From contig NZ_LT574838.1 of the NCBI RefSeq assembly GCF_900086725.1, positions 1,499,617 through 1,563,616 of the forward strand: 64,000 nucleotides of DNA. Reading direction: 5' to 3'. A model generated the notes under the pieces. It was not told the DNA's origin and ran no database searches. It saw only the letters and a program-made list of their open reading frames with translations. Of this stretch, positions 15,550-24,073 are shown piece by piece. The translations under genes and the position numbers were made by a program. The DNA is from Bariatricus massiliensis. GTDB taxonomy: Bacteria; Bacillota; Clostridia; Lachnospirales; Lachnospiraceae. Positions within the stretch are counted from its first letter, which is position 1, and every line of letters starts with the position of its first letter.

Positions 15550-15999
15550 ATGGACACTAATACAATCTTCCAACAAAATCTGAAAGCGGCAAGAGAATTT
15601 CGTGGCCTTTCCCTCGTGAGGCTGCAGGAGCTTACCGGCTACAACCGACAGGCCATTTCCACGCTGGAACACGCCACACATGATATCAGTCTGGGAAATG
15701 CCGTCAAATTGGCCAAGGCTTTGAATTATGATTTTCCTTCTTTATTCAGCCGCAGTTTTAGATTAGACAAAACAGAAGCTTATCAAGAGCAGGATTATCT
15801 TGCACTTTTTTCTCAAAATGTCCAAAGGCTCTTGGTAAAAAGAGGATGGCACCAGTACAGCATCGCTGTCAAAGCCGAGCTTGACACGACTGCCGTAAAT
15901 AAAATACTCAATCAAAAAGTGAACCCTAAGTTAAGCACACTGACAAGGATAGCCGCAGTGTTTGGAAAGGAACTACCGGAATTGTTAAAAAGGACATAG
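15550..15999 (+). CDS. Tandem-HTH control protein of the restriction-modification island
   Basis: The 149-residue protein holds two XRE-type HTH domains. The first is at about 9-65 (AREFRGLSLVRLQELTGYN, RQAISTLEHATHDISL) and the second at about 88-147 (DTTAVNKILNQKVNPKLSTL). Placed 10 bases before the endonuclease gene and read with it, it fits a controller (C) protein that delays endonuclease synthesis. The ATG at 15550 has AGGAGG directly upstream; a GTG at 15544 is rejected. Two HTH domains in one chain are unusual for C proteins, which are normally single-HTH dimers. Confidence 0.75.
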   Translation: MDTNTIFQQNLKAAREFRGLSLVRLQELTGYNRQAISTLEHATHDISLGNAVKLAKALNYDFPSLFSRSFRLDKTEAYQEQDYLALFSQNVQRLLVKRGWHQYSIAVKAELDTTAVNKILNQKVNPKLSTLTRIAAVFGKELPELLKRT

Positions 16000-16009
16000 G
16001 AGGTGCGCC

Positions 16010-17266
16010 ATGATTTTTACCCCATACGAAGATGAACAAACTACAATAAATTCAATACATAAGTACAACACCTATGAGTATTCTCTGCTCAGGCTGACGG
16101 ATACCATGATAGACAAAAACAATATCGACGCCAATATGCTGTTCCGGGAACAGCTACGCAGCGCGGGAATCGTAGATTACGACTTTTTGCCCAACGGCGG
16201 CAAAAATGGTGTAAAGACTAAAGCAAAATTTATCCATGGAAATGAAGTGGATTCCGTCATCCTGAATCTCTACCGGGTCACCGGCAAACGAGGGGATCCG
16301 AGGTTCTCTATTGCAGGAATTAAATCTCTTGTCCGGGAACGAAAGCTGAACACAGCCGACCTGCTCTATTTCACTGTAGTACAGAAAAACGCGGCGGGGC
16401 AGCCGGAGGTCATCTTCATTAACCTGACCTCCCATGCTCCCTCGGAAGATGTTCTTACAAAAGTGTTCGGCGCCGACCAAATCTCCTTAATCCTGTCAGA
16501 ACTCCTTCCCAAGATTAAGGCCATAGCCCACGCCGGATATCACCCCAACTCCAAAGGACCGGGGAAGGTATGTCCTAAGGATATCGGCGACACGCTGGAA
16601 TATCTGCTGGGCATCTCTGCCAACAACAGCCAGTGCGCAGACTATCAGAAGCAAATAGAGCTTAAGACAAAATTCAAAGATATCCACACACTGGATACCC
16701 TCTTTACACTTCGCCCCCATTTTGAGGAAACTGCGATTGAACGTCTGGAACCCAAGGATAGGCAGCGTGTCTCTGCATTTACCAGATATTATGGCTATCA
16801 TTCGGAACGGCACGCTGACTCTCAAAGTCTTTACATTACCATCGGCTCTAAAGAAGCCCCTCAAAATAAGCACGGCTTCTATCTTGATGTGAATGAAGAA
16901 CAAAAACGAGTAAACTTGTACGGAATTGACCCACACACTAAGAAAAATGAAATCGTAGCCTTTTGGCATTTTGATGAACTGAAAAATGAACTTTATCAGA
17001 AGCATCCCGCCACATTGTGGATAAAAGCGGAAATAAAAATGGAGGAGGATTTGGCCTTATTCAGATACGTTGAAGTGGAGCTGTCCAGATCTCCTCAATT
17101 CTCCACCTTTCTTTCCCTGATCAAGTCAGGAGGCATCACTTACGACTGGCGCGGCTACACATCTATATCCGGGCCCTACAAGGGAAAAAACCACGGAAAC
17201 GCTTGGCGGATACGCCCCCAGCTGCGTTCCCAATTGTTTGGTGAAATCATCTCTATCCCTCTATAA
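16010..17266 (+). CDS. Type II restriction endonuclease, MvaI/BcnI family
   Basis: The 418-residue protein matches the MvaI/BcnI fold in its middle third: GDTLEYLLGISANN (about 196-209), the catalytic IELKTKFKD at about 221 (Glu-x-Lys) and TLFTLRP shortly after. MvaI cuts CCWGG and BcnI CCSGG as monomers, so a CCNGG-type target is likely but cannot be fixed. The N-terminal 170 residues are extra relative to those monomers and may carry added DNA contacts. It follows the control protein by 10 bases (AGGAGGTGC site) and faces the methyltransferase. Confidence 0.78.
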   Translation: MIFTPYEDEQTTINSIHKYNTYEYSLLRLTDTMIDKNNIDANMLFREQLRSAGIVDYDFLPNGGKNGVKTKAKFIHGNEVDSVILNLYRVTGKRGDPRFSIAGIKSLVRERKLNTADLLYFTVVQKNAAGQPEVIFINLTSHAPSEDVLTKVFGADQISLILSELLPKIKAIAHAGYHPNSKGPGKVCPKDIGDTLEYLLGISANNSQCADYQKQIELKTKFKDIHTLDTLFTLRPHFEETAIERLEPKDRQRVSAFTRYYGYHSERHADSQSLYITIGSKEAPQNKHGFYLDVNEEQKRVNLYGIDPHTKKNEIVAFWHFDELKNELYQKHPATLWIKAEIKMEEDLALFRYVEVELSRSPQFSTFLSLIKSGGITYDWRGYTSISGPYKGKNHGNAWRIRPQLRSQLFGEIISIPL

Positions 17267-17270
17267 GATA

Positions 17271-17294
17271 AGACGGCTGCCCATGCAGCCGTCT
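17271..17294. terminator. Bidirectional terminator between endonuclease and methyltransferase
   Basis: AGACGGCTGC and GCAGCCGTCT form a perfect 10-base stem with a CCAT loop. It lies between the endonuclease stop and the methyltransferase stop and would separate the convergent transcripts. Confidence 0.75.
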
Positions 17295-17299
17295 TCCAT

Positions 17300-18871
17300 T
17301 TAGTCCGTCCTGTCTTTATCCTTCTGGCAAGCTTCGTAAGCCGCTTTTGCAATCGCTCTTGCCAGAAGCGGCGGCACTGCATTCCCAACCTGAGTAAATT
17401 GAGGCGTTTCACTTGCCCTCTTGTCCCCGCCGGTAGTTCTTTTTCCCAAAAAGGTAAAACTATCATCGAAGGACTGCAGCCGCGCCATCTCCCTGACCGT
17501 CAGAATGCGGTCAAAGTATGGGTGGATAAAATCGTCCGGTAATGTTACCATCGTTGGCGAAACGCCCTGAGAATTCAATCTTGCCCGAATATCTTTTTTC
17601 GTAAAGAGTGCTTCCGCCAAATCAGGGGTAATGTCCCCTTGTATCAGCATATTGTTAAGCCTGTTGCTGTCAATCGAAGAATTTAGCCTTGTCTTTATGC
17701 CGTTCCAGAATTCCTCTGCCTCTTCCTTTTTAACTCCCAGCCTTTTTCTCAGCGCCCCTACCGCTCTTTCCCGTTCTCGGACACCTCCGCCTTCGGCCTC
17801 CAGTGTATAGATTACCGCAAGCTGCTTGTTCGTATAACTGTACCATTTATCATTCAACTTCTTGTCTTTACAAAACTGGAACCGCTCAAGAAATTGTTTT
17901 ATCAGCCTCACATTCTCCTTCACATTCATTTGAAACAGGCATTCATAAAACAGTTCCGGGTACAGGCCTCGAAGGTCGATTCCCTCCTCCCGCAGTCTGG
18001 CCAGCACATTTCTCGTATTCTCGCCTTCATGGTACAATTGGAACCTCTGTACGACGGGCGCATTGTGCTTCGATTGCTCGCTGTTCGTAGTCACCGTCCT
18101 TGCTATTGGCTTTCCTGTTAACCGGCTTGGCGTCCTTCCTTCCACAGCCTCCTTCGAAAACGTTGTGGAATACTTTAGTTCGTCATACAAGTCGCCGAAG
18201 GCATCCCGCACATTGACCGTGCTCTTTTCCTCCTTCGGATAACTGATAGGATGTACGTCTCTTCTGTAAGCTAAAAATATGGCCCGGTTTCTCTGCTGGG
18301 GCACTCCAAAATCAGCGGCGTTCAGACGCTTGAAGTCGAGCACGATATACCCCAGACCTTCCAGCTCGCATTTTAATATCTCGGGAGTCAGAATCTGGCC
18401 GCGGTATACTTTCCCGTCCTCCAGTACGCTGGGAAAGTCCAGCATCTGCATGTCCATGATTCCCGTCACATTTTCCATCACCACATACTTGGGCTTGATA
18501 TCCTTGATGAGCCTTAAGTATTCATGAAAAAGCATATTCCGGGGGTCGCTTGCGTTTCGTTTCCCCAACCGGCTGAAGCCCTGACAGGGCGGCCCCCCGA
18601 ACATAACGTCCACCTTCTCTGGTTCAAATACCGCCCCATATTTCAATGAATTAATTTTTTCGAAAATATACTCCGCCGTCAGCTCCTTGATGTCTGCCAG
18701 CTCGAACCACGTATCCACACCCTGCACCAGACCAAGCTGCTCATGCCTGTTCATATAAGTCTCCTGCACCATCGGGCTGCGGTCGCTGGAAAAAATGATA
18801 TCAAATCCTGCCTGTAATATTCCCTCACTGAATCCACCCGCTCCGCAAAACAAATCTATTGCATATGGCAT
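17300..18871 (-). CDS. DNA (cytosine-5) methyltransferase of the R-M island
   Basis: The 523-residue enzyme has m5C methyltransferase motifs in order: I DLFCGAGGFSEG (about 6-17), IV GGPPCQGFSRLG with catalytic Cys96, VI VVMENVTG, VIII QQRNRAIFLAYR, IX REMARLQSF and X QVGNAVPPLLARAIA. The stretch between VIII and IX is long (about residues 230-440) and includes the target-recognition domain plus an all-helical insert. It should protect the site cut by the adjacent endonuclease. Start at 18871 follows GGGGAGG; an upstream TTG is not used. Confidence 0.95.
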   Translation of the reverse strand: MPYAIDLFCGAGGFSEGILQAGFDIIFSSDRSPMVQETYMNRHEQLGLVQGVDTWFELADIKELTAEYIFEKINSLKYGAVFEPEKVDVMFGGPPCQGFSRLGKRNASDPRNMLFHEYLRLIKDIKPKYVVMENVTGIMDMQMLDFPSVLEDGKVYRGQILTPEILKCELEGLGYIVLDFKRLNAADFGVPQQRNRAIFLAYRRDVHPISYPKEEKSTVNVRDAFGDLYDELKYSTTFSKEAVEGRTPSRLTGKPIARTVTTNSEQSKHNAPVVQRFQLYHEGENTRNVLARLREEGIDLRGLYPELFYECLFQMNVKENVRLIKQFLERFQFCKDKKLNDKWYSYTNKQLAVIYTLEAEGGGVRERERAVGALRKRLGVKKEEAEEFWNGIKTRLNSSIDSNRLNNMLIQGDITPDLAEALFTKKDIRARLNSQGVSPTMVTLPDDFIHPYFDRILTVREMARLQSFDDSFTFLGKRTTGGDKRASETPQFTQVGNAVPPLLARAIAKAAYEACQKDKDRTD

Positions 18872-18968
18872 GTCGTACCTCCCCAATACCGAATGTATTC
18901 ATTATAACAGAGATTTATTTCCCCGTCCAGGCTGAATTTAACATTTCTAGTGTAAGGATATGCAAAGA

Positions 18969-19015
18969 GGGGGCGCAAAATCATAGATGATTACTCATCT
19001 TTTTGCAACGCCCCC
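18969..19015 (-). terminator. Hairpin downstream of the HPr-like gene
   Basis: GGGGGCG (18969-18975) pairs with CGCCCCC (19009-19015), with an inner CAAAA/TTTTG match. The stem lies 20 bases past the HPr-like stop and close to the methyltransferase start. No clean T run follows. Confidence 0.5.
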
Positions 19016-19037
19016 TACATTATAGTAAATTTATTCA

Positions 19038-19274
19038 CTACACAACTGCGTCAATCAGGCCGGATACGCGATTTAAGAAATCCGGGCTTTCGTCTGAATG
19101 TACAACCATCTCCAGCTTATCGGATTCGCTGAGAGCCATAACTCCCATCACAGACTTTGCGTCAACAATAATTCTGCCGCTGACCAGATCCACATCTCCT
19201 TCAAACTGGTTCGCAGCGTTTACAAATGAAGTGATATCTTCCGGCCGGCGAAAGCATACTGAATATTTAAGCAT
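19038..19274 (-). CDS. HPr-like phosphocarrier-fold protein lacking the active histidine
   Basis: The 78-residue protein aligns to HPr over its length (ITSFVNAANQFEGDVDLVSG, then IIVDAKSVMGVMALSES). The GLHARPA loop that carries the phosphorylated His15 is replaced by CFRRPEDITSF, so PTS phosphotransfer is unlikely. The KSVMGVM region around the Ser46 position is kept. The start at 19274 follows AGGAGG; the frame extends upstream to 19361 without a site. Such His-less HPr-like proteins occur in Clostridia; their role is not established. Confidence 0.82.
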   Translation of the reverse strand: MLKYSVCFRRPEDITSFVNAANQFEGDVDLVSGRIIVDAKSVMGVMALSESDKLEMVVHSDESPDFLNRVSGLIDAVV

Positions 19275-19562
19275 CCTCTTACCTCCTAACTTATCGTCAT
19301 TCTTTACGGAATGAGTTCCATAATTTTCCAAATCCCTCATATTTTCATAGTATAACGTCATTTTTCGTCGTTGAAAACATCGGCTCTTGCAAAAAAACTG
19401 TCTTTTCTTGCACTACTATAATGTTTATGTTATAATAGCCCAAACTTATTTCGCACAATTCCCGTTCTCCGTCCAACAGAAAAAATTGCCTAGGGACATA
19501 ACTGGATTGTTGACAGAATCATGGCACTCTATACATTTTTCACGGCAATTAAGGAGATTGTT

Positions 19563-20546
19563 ATGAACGAGATATTATTGTCATATTTTAAAAATATTAA
19601 CCCAGAGGAGCAGAAGCTTCTTGAGTATCCCGAAAATGTACTGTCTTTTTATGCAGGAAAACCCCATTACACCAATAAAAAAGCGTCCCGCAAGAACTTA
19701 GATTCACCACTTACGAACGCAAAACCAATCACCGTATACAAGCATCCCCGATTTGTAGAATTCCCCAATCACACACATGAGTTTATGGAAATGATATATA
19801 TATACAGTGGTTCCATAGAACAAGTCATCAACCAAACGACCCATATTCATCTGGAAACAGACGACCTTCTGTTTTTAAGCCCCGGCACTTCACATGCCGC
19901 CGCGGCGGCAGGATATGACGATATCGCCATCCATATTCAGATTAATCCGGAATATTTATCCTACCCTCTGCAGATGTTGAAAGACGATACCTATCTGCGC
20001 CGTTTCCTGCGTGACTGCATGATGGGCAGCCTCACCGGTCCTAAATATCTTCATTTTCACTTGAAGGATATTTTAGAGGCAAAAAATCTTGTGGAAAATA
20101 TCATGCTGACCGCTCTCAGGAATCTCAATAACTCGGATACTATCGTGCAGGCCACCCTCGGTGTCCTTTTAATGGAGCTTCTGAACCGCACTTACCGGAT
20201 TACCGTAGGCTCCCCGTCCTCCTATGAACAGGAAATCGTGCTGAACGCGTTGTCTTATATAGAGGATAACTACCAGTCCGCCTCTCTGGAAGAATATGCC
20301 TCCTCTATCAAGCAGCCGCCCTATTTTGTCAGCCGGCTTATGAAAAAATATTCCCCTTACACGTTTACCACCTATCTTCAACGCAAACGCCTCGTTCAAG
20401 CCTGTTACCTGCTTACCGCCACTACACTTCCGATAGAAGAAATCAGCCAGCAGATCGGCTATGAAAATTCCAGCTATTTTCATAAGCTGTTCAAAAAAGA
20501 ATACAATATGACTCCGAGACAGTTCCGCACAAACCGCAGCACGTAG
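19563..20546 (+). CDS. AraC-family regulator with cupin sensor
   Basis: The 327-residue protein has an N-terminal cupin-like sensor domain with HTHEFMEMIYIYSG at about 64-77 and LLFLSPGTSHAA. A C-terminal AraC double HTH follows (YIEDNYQSASLEEYASSI and IGYENSSYFHKLFKKEYN). Start at 19563 follows AAGGAG and is preferred over 19521. The gamma-glutamyl hydrolase gene begins 80 bases downstream in the same direction with a small hairpin between, so it may be controlled with it. Confidence 0.88.
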   Translation: MNEILLSYFKNINPEEQKLLEYPENVLSFYAGKPHYTNKKASRKNLDSPLTNAKPITVYKHPRFVEFPNHTHEFMEMIYIYSGSIEQVINQTTHIHLETDDLLFLSPGTSHAAAAAGYDDIAIHIQINPEYLSYPLQMLKDDTYLRRFLRDCMMGSLTGPKYLHFHLKDILEAKNLVENIMLTALRNLNNSDTIVQATLGVLLMELLNRTYRITVGSPSSYEQEIVLNALSYIEDNYQSASLEEYASSIKQPPYFVSRLMKKYSPYTFTTYLQRKRLVQACYLLTATTLPIEEISQQIGYENSSYFHKLFKKEYNMTPRQFRTNRST

Positions 20547-20625
20547 CATATTTTCCCGTTTCCTATCATAAGCTGTAGCAATCCCCGGACAAGTTCCGGG
20601 CATCTTAAGGAAACGAGGTATAATT

Positions 20626-21342
20626 ATGAGACCTGTCATTGGAATTTTAACCTGCGGCTACATGGAAAAGCGGCAGTTTGTCACAGACGCCTATGTGCGC
20701 TCGATCCGGATATCGGGCGGCCTCCCCCTGCTGATTCCCGCCCAGCCTCCGGAAACCGATGTGACTCCTTATCTTTTCTTGTGCGATGGTTTTCTGCTCC
20801 CGGGCGGGGGAGATATCACCCCTCTTTTACAGGACGAAGACCCGGTAAACGGTATTGGTGTTACGAATCTTATGCTGGATGTCTACCAGATACGATTCGC
20901 CGAGGAGGCGCTGGCTACCGGGAAACCTGTGCTGGGAATCTGCCGTGGAATGCAGGTGATGAATGCCGCATGCGGCGGAACCCTCTTTCAAGACATCTCA
21001 CTCCAGCCCGGCTCCCCCCTTCTGCACATGCAGACCTCCGAGTCCCGGAGCGATGCGAGCCATAAAGTCATCGTGGACGAAGGCAGCCTCCTCCACTCAG
21101 TAACCGGCAGCTCACTCTACACAAACAGTTTTCACCACCAGACTATCCGGCAGCCGGGAAAGCGCATGATTCCCACCGCCCACGCGCTGGATGATACGAT
21201 TGAAGCCATAGAGATGGAAGGGCATCCTTTCGCCGTTGGCGTCCAGTGGCACCCCGAAGCCATGTTCTTCTCCTCTTTGCGCATGCGTAATTTATTTTCA
21301 TTTTTTATAAAAACATGTGAAAAAAATAAAAGCAACGTATAA
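20626..21342 (+). CDS. Class I glutamine amidotransferase, gamma-glutamyl-GABA hydrolase (PuuD) type
   Basis: The 238-residue protein has the nucleophile Cys in GICRGMQVMNA (about 104-114), the preceding FLLPGGGDI turn, and the catalytic His/Glu pair in VQWHPE near 206-211. These are the marks of the peptidase C26 family, whose PuuD member hydrolyses gamma-glutamyl-GABA in putrescine breakdown. The rest of a polyamine pathway is not nearby, so the substrate is open. A GAGG site precedes the ATG. Confidence 0.88.
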   Translation: MRPVIGILTCGYMEKRQFVTDAYVRSIRISGGLPLLIPAQPPETDVTPYLFLCDGFLLPGGGDITPLLQDEDPVNGIGVTNLMLDVYQIRFAEEALATGKPVLGICRGMQVMNAACGGTLFQDISLQPGSPLLHMQTSESRSDASHKVIVDEGSLLHSVTGSSLYTNSFHHQTIRQPGKRMIPTAHALDDTIEAIEMEGHPFAVGVQWHPEAMFFSSLRMRNLFSFFIKTCEKNKSNV

Positions 21343-21405
21343 CTTCTTTCCCTCGTGACATACTAATCCAGAACCTTAAAAGGAACCAAAAAGGAGGAAA
21401 TTGAT

Positions 21406-21588
21406 ATGTCAGATATTTCTATTCTGGATTTGCAAAATCTTCGTCACTTAATCGGCGGTTACGAAAACAGCCATTGTAAAATGACAGATTATGCCTCTCA
21501 GGCTCAGGACCCTGAGGTAAAAAAATTGTTTCAGGATGCTGCAGATTCTGCAATGAAAAACAAACAGGAACTGATGAAATTCTTATAG
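21406..21588 (+). CDS. Small CotF-like spore coat protein
   Basis: The 60-residue helical protein (LDLQNLRHLIGGYENSHCKM, then a DPEVKKLFQDAAD repeat-like helix) resembles the short CotF-family coat proteins often found in pairs in Clostridia. AAGGAGG lies upstream, and the second coat-like gene follows 13 bases later. Coat location is inferred from family. Confidence 0.75.
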   Translation: MSDISILDLQNLRHLIGGYENSHCKMTDYASQAQDPEVKKLFQDAADSAMKNKQELMKFL

Positions 21589-21601
21589 GAGGCGTATACA
21601 C

Positions 21602-21859
21602 ATGAATGAAAAGACAATGGTAGCCGACACTTTAGTCGGTGTAAACGGGGAATTAAAGATGTTCGCGGAATATATTACCCAGTCAGAAAACAAAGAGCTT
21701 AAGCAATGTTTAAAGCAGATGCGTAATCAGTGCGAGATGTCACAGGAAAAACTCTATGAGCTTGCAAGAGAAAAAAGCTACTATGTGCCTGCCGCCAAAG
21801 CGACACAAGAAGAAGTGGATCATGTCAAAAATATTTTGACACAGCCTGCAATGAAGTAG
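21602..21859 (+). CDS. CotF-family spore coat protein
   Basis: The 85-residue protein (DTLVGVNGELKMFAEYI, then KQMRNQCEMSQEKLYELA and a YYVPAAKA tail) fits the CotF family of spore coat proteins. It has AGGAGGCG upstream and is cotranscribed with the preceding 60-residue protein; a GC-rich hairpin follows at 21877. Confidence 0.8.
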   Translation: MNEKTMVADTLVGVNGELKMFAEYITQSENKELKQCLKQMRNQCEMSQEKLYELAREKSYYVPAAKATQEEVDHVKNILTQPAMK

Positions 21860-21876
21860 GTTCTGTTAAGGCAAGA

Positions 21877-21922
21877 CAAAAGCCGTTGTACCGGGAGCGC
21901 AGTCCCGGCACAGCGACTTTTG
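21877..21922 (+). terminator. Structured hairpin after the coat gene pair
   Basis: Outer CAAAAG/CTTTTG and inner CCGGGA/TCCCGG pairs form a long imperfect stem just past the coat gene stop. The bases after it (CAGTTAAAA) are not T-rich, so it may stabilise the 3' end rather than terminate. Confidence 0.5.
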
Positions 21923-22094
21923 CAGTTAAAATTATGAACAAATATTTACCGTTTATTCATAATTCTTTCAAAATATCATCACAGTTCTCTCACATTTATT
22001 TTCTATACTAATAATTGTACAAAGGAAACACCCTTTAACATAAATTTTCTTTTTCATAAATGCCGATATTCGGGGAACCGGATATCGGCACTCC

Positions 22095-22862
22095 TCATTT
22101 TATCATATTTTTTCCATAATCGAGCAGCATCCCTTCCAGAATCTCCATCTTCTCAGCCGTATCTTTATTCGAGTATGGTACACGCCGTATAATTCTGGAT
22201 ATATAATCGTTTTCCAGAATTATCTCCATCGTTTCTTTAAAATAAATATCATAAAAATACGCCAAGTAAGAGATCCAGTAGTCCATAGGCGTCCTTCTTG
22301 CGGACGCAAGAACAGACTTTCTATCCAGACAGTACTGCCACACTTCCGGGCTGACAGACTCAGCCCCGGCCACCTCCGGGGAGATACCCAGCAGGGTCTC
22401 CAGATTCTCCTCCAGCTTTACCCGGCAGTTATCCAGCTTATCCGCGTCACGGATAAGCCGAGCGTGGAGGAGACTCCGGGAATCGGTGACGCCTTCTATT
22501 GCAAAATCGCTGTGTTTGTCAATTGCCGTGCAGATAATGTCATCCCATGTATCCACTTCCACGAACTCTCGAATCATCCCTTCTTTAAACAAAAGCTCCG
22601 CACCGTACTTGGCGTGATCCATTGTTCCCGGCTCGAAGCTGTCGAACCTCTTCAGCTGTTCGAAACGCCCGATATCGTGCAGCAGCCCAATCAATTTACA
22701 AAGCATGGTGTCTTCCGCGGAAAGCTTCATCCTGCGTGCGATCTCCTCACAGCAGGACACAACTCCATAGGTGTGCACGATTTTCAGATTAATCTTGTCG
22801 TCCGCCCTGTCATATTCATCCAGATATTTCTCAAAGGCTCTTTTTGCCTGTTCAAAATCCAT
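22095..22862 (-). CDS. HD-domain phosphohydrolase
   Basis: The 255-residue protein has HD-superfamily metal ligands: HTYGVV (about His30), LLHDIGRFEQ (about 61-70), DHAKYGAELLF and KHSD, then RDADKLDN. This pattern is typical of HD hydrolases acting on nucleotides or phosphorylated small molecules; no substrate is indicated. It ends a minus-strand group with the membrane protein, DnaJ and DUF5685 genes, 30 bases after the membrane protein stop. Confidence 0.85.
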   Translation of the reverse strand: MDFEQAKRAFEKYLDEYDRADDKINLKIVHTYGVVSCCEEIARRMKLSAEDTMLCKLIGLLHDIGRFEQLKRFDSFEPGTMDHAKYGAELLFKEGMIREFVEVDTWDDIICTAIDKHSDFAIEGVTDSRSLLHARLIRDADKLDNCRVKLEENLETLLGISPEVAGAESVSPEVWQYCLDRKSVLASARRTPMDYWISYLAYFYDIYFKETMEIILENDYISRIIRRVPYSNKDTAEKMEILEGMLLDYGKNMIK

Positions 22863-22892
22863 CCCTGCGCTCCCTTCTTAAAAAGGGAAGGC

Positions 22893-23423
22893 CTATAAAA
22901 ACCTTCCCCGCATCTTGCTCCATATATGTCCCTGTACATATTCATACGCCTTATCATAGAGTATAAGGGCAATCTGCCCTGCCCCGATAATCCCGAAAAG
23001 CATTTGTACCGGCAGCGTTCTTGCAATCAGCAGCTTTGGGAAGAAAATTACCATAGGGATAAACATAATGTTAAATATCACATACTTTATCACCCAGAAC
23101 CAAACTCTTCTGTTTGTCTTTTCGGATGTTCTTCCCAGCAGTCTCCACGACCATTCGATACCTAAAATGTAAAGTCCCATTGCCCCATAAGAAGCCACAT
23201 ACAGCTTATTGGGCGCCACGAGCAGCCCGAGCAGTATCCCTGCCAAGTAAAAAGCCACGCCGCCTGGCAGACCATTCTCCCGTACGACAATACCTACAAA
23301 ATAGGACGCTGCCGCCAATAGGAACAACGTATTCGTCTCTATCACACTGCCCAGCACCATGCAGATAACCGTCAGTGCCAGAAGCAGCCCTCCAAAGGCC
23401 ATCCGCTTTGCTTTTACATGCAT
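22893..23423 (-). CDS. Multi-pass membrane protein, unknown family
   Basis: The 176-residue protein has about five hydrophobic segments (first at about 7-27, AFGGLLLALTVICMVLGS) and a KTNRR polar loop. The arrangement recalls small ECF-type or YybS-like integral membrane proteins, but I cannot assign it. The start at 23423 follows GGAGGGG and overlaps the DnaJ stop by 10 bases, so coupling with DnaJ is likely. Confidence 0.7.
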   Translation of the reverse strand: MHVKAKRMAFGGLLLALTVICMVLGSVIETNTLFLLAAASYFVGIVVRENGLPGGVAFYLAGILLGLLVAPNKLYVASYGAMGLYILGIEWSWRLLGRTSEKTNRRVWFWVIKYVIFNIMFIPMVIFFPKLLIARTLPVQMLFGIIGAGQIALILYDKAYEYVQGHIWSKMRGRFL

Positions 23424-24073
23424 GAACAAAGATCCCCTCCCATACATTCGCAGAGCGTATCGGCACACCACAGGTCACAGCACAGATTTCCTGTCCCGCA
23501 GCTTGTGTTGTTGTTGCCATATCCGCCCCCGTAAGGGTTATTTTGATAGCGCTGGCTGTTCCAGCTCAGTTGATTCAAAAACTGGGTGTATCTGGGATTG
23601 TTGGGCTCCATATTGACCGCTGCCGCCGCATGGTCGCGGGCCAGCACATTATTGCCCACCCCCGCGTTAGCCACGCCGCTCAGGTAATGCCACTCTGCTG
23701 TTCTGTTGGACATTCTTCCCAGAACGTTCAGTGCATCCTGAAACCGTCTGTTATTAATAAAATTATAGGCCGCCTGCAGCTCTACATCCTGCTGGCCGCT
23801 GCTGTAGGAGCTGCTCTGCTGTCCGGAGTAAGAGCCACTCTGTCCATAGCCGCTGTAGCCGTAGCCATAGCTGCCTCTGCCCTCCCGCTCCTTCATGATT
23901 GTATCATATGCTTCCTGCACTTCCTCGAATTTCTCCTCCGCTAAATCCGCCAGCGGGTTATTTACATTGGCATCGGGATGATATTTGCGTATCAGTTCTC
24001 GATATACTCTCTTTATCTCATCATCCGACGCATTGGGCGATACGCCCAGTACATCATATGGATTCTTCACCAT
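23414..24073 (-). CDS. DnaJ-domain protein with cysteine-rich tail
   Basis: The 219-residue protein begins with a J domain (NPYDVLGVSPNASDDEIKRV with KYHPD at about 31-35), the signature for Hsp70 stimulation. A glycine/tyrosine/serine-rich linker (about 66-92) and a TPR-like helical pair (about 97-170) follow. The last 30 residues hold nine cysteines (CGTGNLCCDLWCADTLCEC and CSCM). No DnaJ zinc fingers or substrate domains are present. It overlaps DUF5685 upstream by 20 bases and the membrane protein downstream by 10. Confidence 0.88.
   Translation of the reverse strand: MVKNPYDVLGVSPNASDDEIKRVYRELIRKYHPDANVNNPLADLAEEKFEEVQEAYDTIMKEREGRGSYGYGYSGYGQSGSYSGQQSSSYSSGQQDVELQAAYNFINNRRFQDALNVLGRMSNRTAEWHYLSGVANAGVGNNVLARDHAAAAVNMEPNNPRYTQFLNQLSWNSQRYQNNPYGGGYGNNNTSCGTGNLCCDLWCADTLCECMGGDLCSCM

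Noticed and set aside
20169..20639. 156-codon minus-strand frame antisense to the AraC gene
   Set aside because: Overlaps a well-supported AraC C-terminal HTH and has no ribosome site.
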